From positions 1 through 9,949 of the forward strand of contig PLXF01000102.1 in assembly GCA_003151315.1 (NCBI GenBank): a stretch of 9,949 bases of DNA, written 5' to 3'. Under the pieces are notes generated by a model that saw only the letters and a program-made list of their open reading frames with translations, did no database searches and had not been told where the DNA came from. Below, one piece after another: positions 6,170 through 9,949 of this stretch. Source of the DNA: Parachlamydiales bacterium. Its GTDB lineage: Bacteria > Chlamydiota > Chlamydiia > Chlamydiales > SM23-39. A program made the translations under genes and the position numbers. How positions within the stretch are numbered: the stretch's first letter is position 1; each line of letters begins with the position of its first letter.

Positions 6170-6212
6170 GCCCTACACTATACCATAAATATATGAGTTT
6201 TTACAGTTCAAA

Positions 6213-7211
6213 ATGGATTCTTTTATTTTAAAAAAAAGCATACTACATAAAGATATTTTTGGTTGCCCCTCTCTTCTTTTAGCCCCGATGGAAGGGGTGG
6301 GAGATCGCCCTTTTCGGAGAGCGATGGCCGCAGTTGGGGGCTTCGATCTGGCGTGTACCGAATTTTTACGAGTTCCCTCTAATGCTCATGTTCCAAGTCT
6401 GAGTAAACGGTACATGGCCGACGAAATCAGTCCGATCCCATTAGCCGCTCAAATTATGGGCTCCGACCCCGTATCCATGGCTGATATGGCCGCAGCGCTC
6501 GTTGCTCGCGGCGCCCCTCAGATCGATCTGAATTGCGGATGCCCCTCCAATACGGTAACAGGGCGGGGGGCAGGCTCGAGCCTATTAAAAACGCCTGACC
6601 TTTTATATGAGATAGCGGCCGCTTTGGTAAAGGCCGTCGATGTCCCGGTGACCGCTAAGCTGCGATCCGGTTTTGCCGATATATCCCTCTTTCGAGAAAA
6701 TCTATTAGCGGCACAAGAAAGTGGCATCTCTTTTTTAACCTTGCACCCCCGAACTAAGCTCGATGGTTATGGCCCTCCTGCCCGCTGGGATCTTATCGCC
6801 CAAGCTAAAGAGCTCCTTTCGATACCCGTGGTTGGCAGTGGCGACATCTTGACCGTAGCTGACGCGCACCGGATGTTACGAGAGACAAAATGTGACGCGT
6901 TGATGATAGGGAGAGGCGCTGTGACCAACCCTTGGACCTTTCACGAGATCCGCTCCTCTTTTTCGGGGCAGCCTTTTGTAAAAACATTGGAGTCGCTCCA
7001 TCTCTTCTTTTCCACTTTTATCGCCAATTTTCCCGAGGAGTGGCCTTTGAGAACCCGCATCAACAAACTGAAACAGATAGCGAGTTTTCAATTTCGACAA
7101 AACAAGGAATTAGAGCAATTCCGCTCTCAGGTCTTAACGGGAAGTTATGCAGGAGAAGAGGACTTTTTAGCCCAAGTTCTTCCTTTATTGGAGAAGGGAT
7201 GTTTTGTTTGA
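6213..7211 (+). CDS. dus: tRNA-dihydrouridine synthase, DusC-like
   Basis: FMN enzyme that reduces uridine to dihydrouridine in tRNA using NADPH; 332 aa, normal length. Motifs in order: APMEGVGDRPFRR (FMN-binding start of the TIM barrel, about residues 24-36), AAQIMGSDP, DLNCGCPSNTVTGRGAG with the catalytic Cys110, TAKLRSGF, LTLHPRT, VVGSGDI and MIGRGAVTNPW (phosphate site). The LNCGCPS…G.GAG.SLLK..L form is closest to DusC among the bacterial Dus groups. That assignment and the exact tRNA position are inference. ATG 6213 lacks a Shine-Dalgarno sequence but the upstream stretch is short and AT-rich, and the next start would enter the FMN motif. Divergent to the DedA-like gene and convergent with the small secreted protein gene, with a long palindrome between. 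Confidence 0.92.
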   Translation: MDSFILKKSILHKDIFGCPSLLLAPMEGVGDRPFRRAMAAVGGFDLACTEFLRVPSNAHVPSLSKRYMADEISPIPLAAQIMGSDPVSMADMAAALVARGAPQIDLNCGCPSNTVTGRGAGSSLLKTPDLLYEIAAALVKAVDVPVTAKLRSGFADISLFRENLLAAQESGISFLTLHPRTKLDGYGPPARWDLIAQAKELLSIPVVGSGDILTVADAHRMLRETKCDALMIGRGAVTNPWTFHEIRSSFSGQPFVKTLESLHLFFSTFIANFPEEWPLRTRINKLKQIASFQFRQNKELEQFRSQVLTGSYAGEEDFLAQVLPLLEKGCFV

Positions 7212-7248
7212 TTTAGGGACATGAAAAAACTTCCAGAGATTTTCTTAA

Positions 7249-7364
7249 CCTCGACTTTGCAACTTTTTTAGCCCGATTGCCTTGCCCATTTAGTTTGGGC
7301 AAAGGCCAAACGTCCGAGGGCATAAGGCCAAGGCAATCGGGCTAAAAAAGTTGCAAAGTTGAGG
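7249..7364. repeat. 116-bp long inverted repeat between convergent genes
   Basis: Arms 7249-7284 and 7329-7364 are 36-base inverted repeats with one mismatch. The 44-base centre contains a second hairpin, TTGCCCA (7282-7288) with TGGGCAA (7296-7302), and a GGCC…GGCC pair. It lies 38 bases after dus and 53 before the end of the small secreted protein gene. An intrinsic bidirectional terminator would need a T-run after the stem in each direction. Here the 5' arm carries the T6 and the 3' arm the A6, so the stem itself holds them. It may still end transcription, or be another palindromic element; its ends do not carry TATACTG. Confidence 0.7.
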
Positions 7365-7381
7365 AAACGGGAAGAGTAATG

Positions 7382-7403
7382 CCGGCCCCAGAAATAGGGC
7401 CGG
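7382..7403 (-). terminator. GC hairpin after the small secreted protein gene
   Basis: CCGGCCC (7382-7388) and GGGCCGG (7397-7403) form a perfect 7-bp stem with an 8-base loop, 13 bases beyond the stop of the minus-strand gene. There is no clear T-run on the minus side, so on this strand it is only a candidate terminator. On the plus strand it is followed by AAATGCTTTTCTC, a weak T-rich tract. Confidence 0.4.
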
Positions 7404-7416
7404 AAATGCTTTTCTC

Positions 7417-7656
7417 TTAGTGAGAGAAAGTAGCGGGTGAATTGGAACCTGCGCTGGCTACTAGGCCAACAACTGTTCCTACTAAAGCTAAAGAACCGAT
7501 GCAAGCGCCCCAGGCGAATGCGTCGTTAGCTGTATAACGTCCAGCGTTTGCGCCTGAACCACGTGCCGCGTTGCCGCCAGCGTTCATGTTTTGGGCTTGT
7601 ACAGAGGTTCCAGCAAATAATGCTGCCACTGCCAATAAAGCGGTGAATTTTTTCAT
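7417..7656 (-). CDS. Small secreted Gly/Ala-rich protein
   Basis: A 79-aa precursor with a textbook Sec signal peptide: MKK, a hydrophobic core to about residue 16, and a VQA cleavage site after residue 21. The mature 58 residues begin with an Asn/Gly/Ala-rich stretch (NMNAGGNAARGSGANAGRY) and continue into a Gly/Ala/Val-rich hydrophobic segment at about 46-68 with a single Cys52. It could sit in the periplasm, the inner membrane or the outer envelope; no lipobox is present. Two ATGs are six bases apart. The inner one (7654-7656) lies six bases from AGGAG (7663-7667 on the plus strand) and gives the proper MKK start, so it is chosen. I recognise no named family. Confidence 0.75.
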   Translation of the reverse strand: MKKFTALLAVAALFAGTSVQAQNMNAGGNAARGSGANAGRYTANDAFAWGACIGSLALVGTVVGLVASAGSNSPATFSH

Positions 7657-7938
7657 ATGCATCTCCTAGTTAGAGCATTTTATCCTATTTGGTGGCGCAG
7701 GGCTAGAACCACGTTGGGAATAGACCTCACGCATCGGAAACTTTATTCATATCTGTTTTCAATTTTTTTTTCCACAATTTATCAAAAAAAATACATATCG
7801 TTGAGTCGTATGAAGTTAGAGGCCGGAGGAAAAAGGGGGATTTTTCTAATTTTTTTATTCGCAGGTTTTGAAAGTTGTTGGTGCATAAAATCGGGTTCTC
7901 TGTAAAATCGGGGGTTTGTTAATGATTTAGGATGCCCT
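7657..7938. promoter_or_regulatory. Divergent intergenic region upstream of the V-ATPase operon
   Basis: This stretch separates the small secreted protein gene (-) from atpE (+) and must hold both promoters. On the minus strand, TAGGAT or TAAAAT (7677-7687) could be the -10 box, with no convincing -35. On the plus strand TAAAATCGGG occurs twice, at 7886-7895 and 7903-7912. The second copy with TTGGTG at 7878 gives a long 19-base spacer, so any call is tentative. The centre (7740-7860) is very T- and A-rich. An open frame of 82 codons on the plus strand here has no protein-like character. Confidence 0.3.
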
Positions 7939-8565
7939 ATGAAAGGTTTGGAAACAGGCAAAGATAAGATCCAGAAAATCTGCGATATTCTGAAAAAAGA
8001 GACGCTTGAGCCGGCAAAACAAGAGGCTCGAGAGGTCGTCGAAAATGCTCATATGCAAGCATCTGAAATTGTTGCAGGGGCTAAACGGGAGGCTGAAGCG
8101 AGATTGGCCGCTGCCGATAGAGAGATCGAAGAGAAGCAAAAAGTGTTTCAATCTTCCATGCATTTAGCTTGCCGTCAAGGAATTGAGCTCCTCAAGCAAA
8201 AGATCGAAAACGAGCTCTTTAATCGGGAATTGACCTCGATTTTAGATAAGGAGATGAGCAATCCCCAGGTGATTGCCAATTTACTCTCCAGTTTTATGAA
8301 GTCTATGGAATCTAAGGGGATTGAAGAGGATTTTGAGGCGGTTATTCCCAAAAACGTCTCTCCTCGCACAATCAATTCCATGCTCTCTACCCACATCCTT
8401 GAACGGCTTCGGGGCCACACTGTTGTTGTGGGGGATTTTCATGGAGGGGTTCAGATCCGTCTGACAGGGCGGCAGATCACCATCGATATTTCGGACCAGG
8501 TTGTCCGGGAGTTGATCTCTCAATATATCCGACGCGATTTTCGCGATCTGATTTTTAACGTGTGA
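7939..8565 (+). CDS. atpE: V-type ATP synthase subunit E
   Basis: Peripheral-stalk subunit of the V/A-type ATPase, pairing as a coiled coil with subunit G/H-type partners and anchoring the catalytic head. At 208 aa it has the length I know for chlamydial AtpE. Residues about 1-85 are highly charged and Ala/Glu/Lys/Gln-rich with a long heptad pattern, as expected for the stalk helix. The C-terminal part (about 110-208) is globular and ends ISQYIRRDFRDLIFNV. TTAGGA at 7927-7932 sits six bases before the ATG. It is the first gene of the operon; its TGA overlaps a GTG of the following frame, and the real start of the next gene is five bases on. Confidence 0.9.
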   Translation: MKGLETGKDKIQKICDILKKETLEPAKQEAREVVENAHMQASEIVAGAKREAEARLAAADREIEEKQKVFQSSMHLACRQGIELLKQKIENELFNRELTSILDKEMSNPQVIANLLSSFMKSMESKGIEEDFEAVIPKNVSPRTINSMLSTHILERLRGHTVVVGDFHGGVQIRLTGRQITIDISDQVVRELISQYIRRDFRDLIFNV

Positions 8566-8570
8566 CCCCT

Positions 8571-9350
8571 ATGAACCGCTACCCGTTTATCCTGGCAGCC
8601 TTTCCTTCTTTGGCTATTGGAGTTAAGAGGGAAACCTCTTTCCAAGAGACCATGGATCTTTTGGAGATGAACTTGTCATCTCGAGATAAGGAGAAGGTGT
8701 CGCAGCTTTTGCTGGCTGACAACTTAGATAATATCCGCGCCTTTTGGTTAGGGTTGCCTTTAAGTGACCGGGGCCGTTTTCGGGCAAAAGAATTGGAAGA
8801 GGCTCTCCTCGTGCGCGATTCATTGCCCCCTTTTCTCAACGACTTTCTCGATCGCTATGATACAACGGCTGAGCGGCTTAACCACTTTTCTTCTCTCTAT
8901 GCCTCTTTATATAGGGAAACTATCCCTCAACTTGAGGGATTTTTAAAAGCCTATTATGAGATGGAGCGGGAAATTCGACTAGTTTTAACAGCTCTTCGAG
9001 CAAAACAGATGGGGAGAGACCTGGTTCGAGAGCTTCAGTTTGAAGATCTCACCGATCCCCTTGTCATGCAGATCTTAGCGCAGCGGGATTCTCCCCAATA
9101 CACCCCTCCGCAAGAATACGAAGATTTAAAAGCGCTGTTTGTGGAAAATAGTGCAGAACCTTTGAAGCTGCATCGCGCAATTTTGCAGTATCGCTTCGAT
9201 CGGATTTTAGAAATTGAAGAAAATTTCCCCAGTTTTTCAATTGACCGGATCCTCGGTTTTTTCGCCCGTTTGATGATTGTTGAGGCATGGGATTCGATGA
9301 ACCGGGATAAGGGATTGAGACTAGTGGATGATTTGAGCAAGGAAATCTAA
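8571..9350 (+). CDS. DUF2764 family V-ATPase operon protein
   Basis: This 259-aa protein sits where chlamydial genomes carry a conserved hypothetical gene (CT309 in C. trachomatis) between atpE and atpA, assigned to DUF2764 and often considered a divergent V-ATPase subunit, in the place of subunit C. The sequence opens NRYPFILAAFPSL, the family's usual YYFL…LP-like start, and is otherwise helical and charged with no membrane segment; ILQYRFDRILEIE and FFARLMIVEAWDSMN near the end look conserved. ATG 8571 is preferred to the upstream GTG 8562 because homologues begin with this aromatic strand; neither has a clear Shine-Dalgarno sequence, so coupling to atpE is likely. The stop TAA shares a base with the atpA ATG. 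The subunit role is inferred from position. Confidence 0.82.
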   Translation: MNRYPFILAAFPSLAIGVKRETSFQETMDLLEMNLSSRDKEKVSQLLLADNLDNIRAFWLGLPLSDRGRFRAKELEEALLVRDSLPPFLNDFLDRYDTTAERLNHFSSLYASLYRETIPQLEGFLKAYYEMEREIRLVLTALRAKQMGRDLVRELQFEDLTDPLVMQILAQRDSPQYTPPQEYEDLKALFVENSAEPLKLHRAILQYRFDRILEIEENFPSFSIDRILGFFARLMIVEAWDSMNRDKGLRLVDDLSKEI

Positions 9351-9949
9351 TGAAAAAAAATCATGCAGTTGGACAAGTGGTGCAAGCTTTTGGCAACCTG
9401 ATCCATGTCCGGTTTGAAGGGAATATTCGCCAAGGAGAGATGGCTCACGTCAAAATTGGAAATGAATCTCTCTTGGCAGAGGTGATTGAAATTGCAGGCA
9501 AAGATGCCAAGTTGCAAGTTTTTGAAGATACACGTGGTATCAAACTGCATACTCCGGTTGAATTTCATAACCACCTGCTAGAAGCAGAGCTGGGGCCAGG
9601 CCTTCTCACTTCGATATTCGATGGTCTACAAAATCCGCTCGAAGGGGTTGCGAGTGAAACGGGTGTCTATCTCAAACGGGGCGTCTACCTTCCCCCTCTT
9701 GATCGGAAAAAAATGTGGGATTTTACCCCAACGGCAAAGCCAGGTGATATCCTAAAACGGGGCGATTCGATCGGATATGTGCAGGAAGAGCGCTTTCAGC
9801 ATACGATTATGGTCCCGTTTTCCCATTTCGGAACGGTCAAAATAGGGCACGTGGCTCGCGCAGGATCTTATTCTGTAGATACTGTTTTAGCCAGCGGCGA
9901 GGCGGAAAATGGTCGTCCCGTCGAAATTAAGATGTACCAAAAATGGCCT
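9350..9949 (+). CDS. atpA: V-type ATP synthase subunit A (catalytic), 5' part
   Basis: The first 200 codons of the catalytic subunit; the gene runs off the right edge. The N-terminal beta-barrel is clear (VGQVVQAFGNLIHVRF, then MAHVKIG, LLAEVIEI and LQVFEDTRGI), followed by LGPGLLTSIFDGLQNPL, which matches the family signature before the A-type bulge region, and GVYLPPLDRKKMWDFTP inside that region. The window ends at KMYQKWP, just before the usual arginine/proline-rich link to the nucleotide-binding domain, so the P-loop is not visible. ATG 9350 overlaps the preceding TAA by one base, and AAGGA at 9339-9343 is six bases upstream. Normal, undamaged reading frame to the edge. Confidence 0.93.
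   Translation, partial: MKKNHAVGQVVQAFGNLIHVRFEGNIRQGEMAHVKIGNESLLAEVIEIAGKDAKLQVFEDTRGIKLHTPVEFHNHLLEAELGPGLLTSIFDGLQNPLEGVASETGVYLKRGVYLPPLDRKKMWDFTPTAKPGDILKRGDSIGYVQEERFQHTIMVPFSHFGTVKIGHVARAGSYSVDTVLASGEAENGRPVEIKMYQKWP

Noticed and set aside
7690..7715. tRNA-like 3' end on the minus strand (GGTTCTAGCCC then GCGCCACCA)
   Set aside because: It looks like a T-loop plus acceptor and CCA end, but the T-stem does not pair at the right distance and no matching 5' half or anticodon arm lies upstream on that strand.
7657..7905. 82-codon plus-strand open frame between the small secreted gene and atpE
   Set aside because: Starts inside the ribosome-binding region of the minus-strand gene, has no Shine-Dalgarno sequence, and runs through T-rich spacer.
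8562..8570. GTG 8562 as start of the DUF2764 gene
   Set aside because: It adds only three residues, overlaps the atpE stop, and the aromatic strand expected at the N-terminus begins right after ATG 8571.

Overview
The window looks like chromosome of a member of the Chlamydiae outside the genus Chlamydia. The main evidence is the right-hand end. There atpE (V-type ATP synthase subunit E, 208 aa), a DUF2764-type gene and the start of atpA follow each other with overlapping or nearly overlapping ends, which is the chlamydial V-ATPase gene order. An arginase plus ornithine aminotransferase pair is not expected in the small-genome Chlamydia and fits a larger-genome, amoeba-associated type. Species cannot be fixed from the sequence alone.

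Layout. 1-47: right end of an insertion sequence (last ten codons of a possible transposase, then a terminal repeat). 244-2688: a tight three-gene arginine-catabolism operon on the + strand (arginase, ornithine aminotransferase, small two-helix membrane protein) ending in a terminator. 2771-4800: a decayed zone. It holds a solo copy of the same IS end, a transporter-tail remnant split by a 164-bp palindromic element, one intact orphan gene of 249 codons, and a frame-broken gene split by a second palindromic element of about 166 bp. 4829-6169: an NlpC/P60-like cysteine peptidase gene (+) whose 3' end runs antisense into a DedA/VTT-type membrane protein gene (-). 6213-7211: a DusC-like tRNA-dihydrouridine synthase. 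7249-7364: a third long palindrome between convergent genes. 7417-7656: a small secreted Gly/Ala-rich protein (-). 7939 to the right edge: the V-ATPase operon.

How the genes work together. Arginase and ornithine aminotransferase would convert arginine to urea, ornithine and then glutamate semialdehyde plus glutamate, a route for using host arginine as a carbon and nitrogen source. The V-ATPase operon couples ion flow to ATP hydrolysis or synthesis. The other genes are standalone functions.

The main oddity is a group of sequences sharing the terminal motif TATACTG/CAGTATA. Two are 16-bp IS-end copies in direct orientation flanking the arginine operon. Two are long hairpin elements, each sitting in a broken gene. 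In the first, removing the element together with one TA copy restores the reading frame exactly. This suggests a TA-targeting IS and small non-autonomous derivatives (MITE-like) that shaped this region. A third, differently ended long hairpin lies after dus. I saw no tRNA, rRNA, CRISPR array or replication origin.
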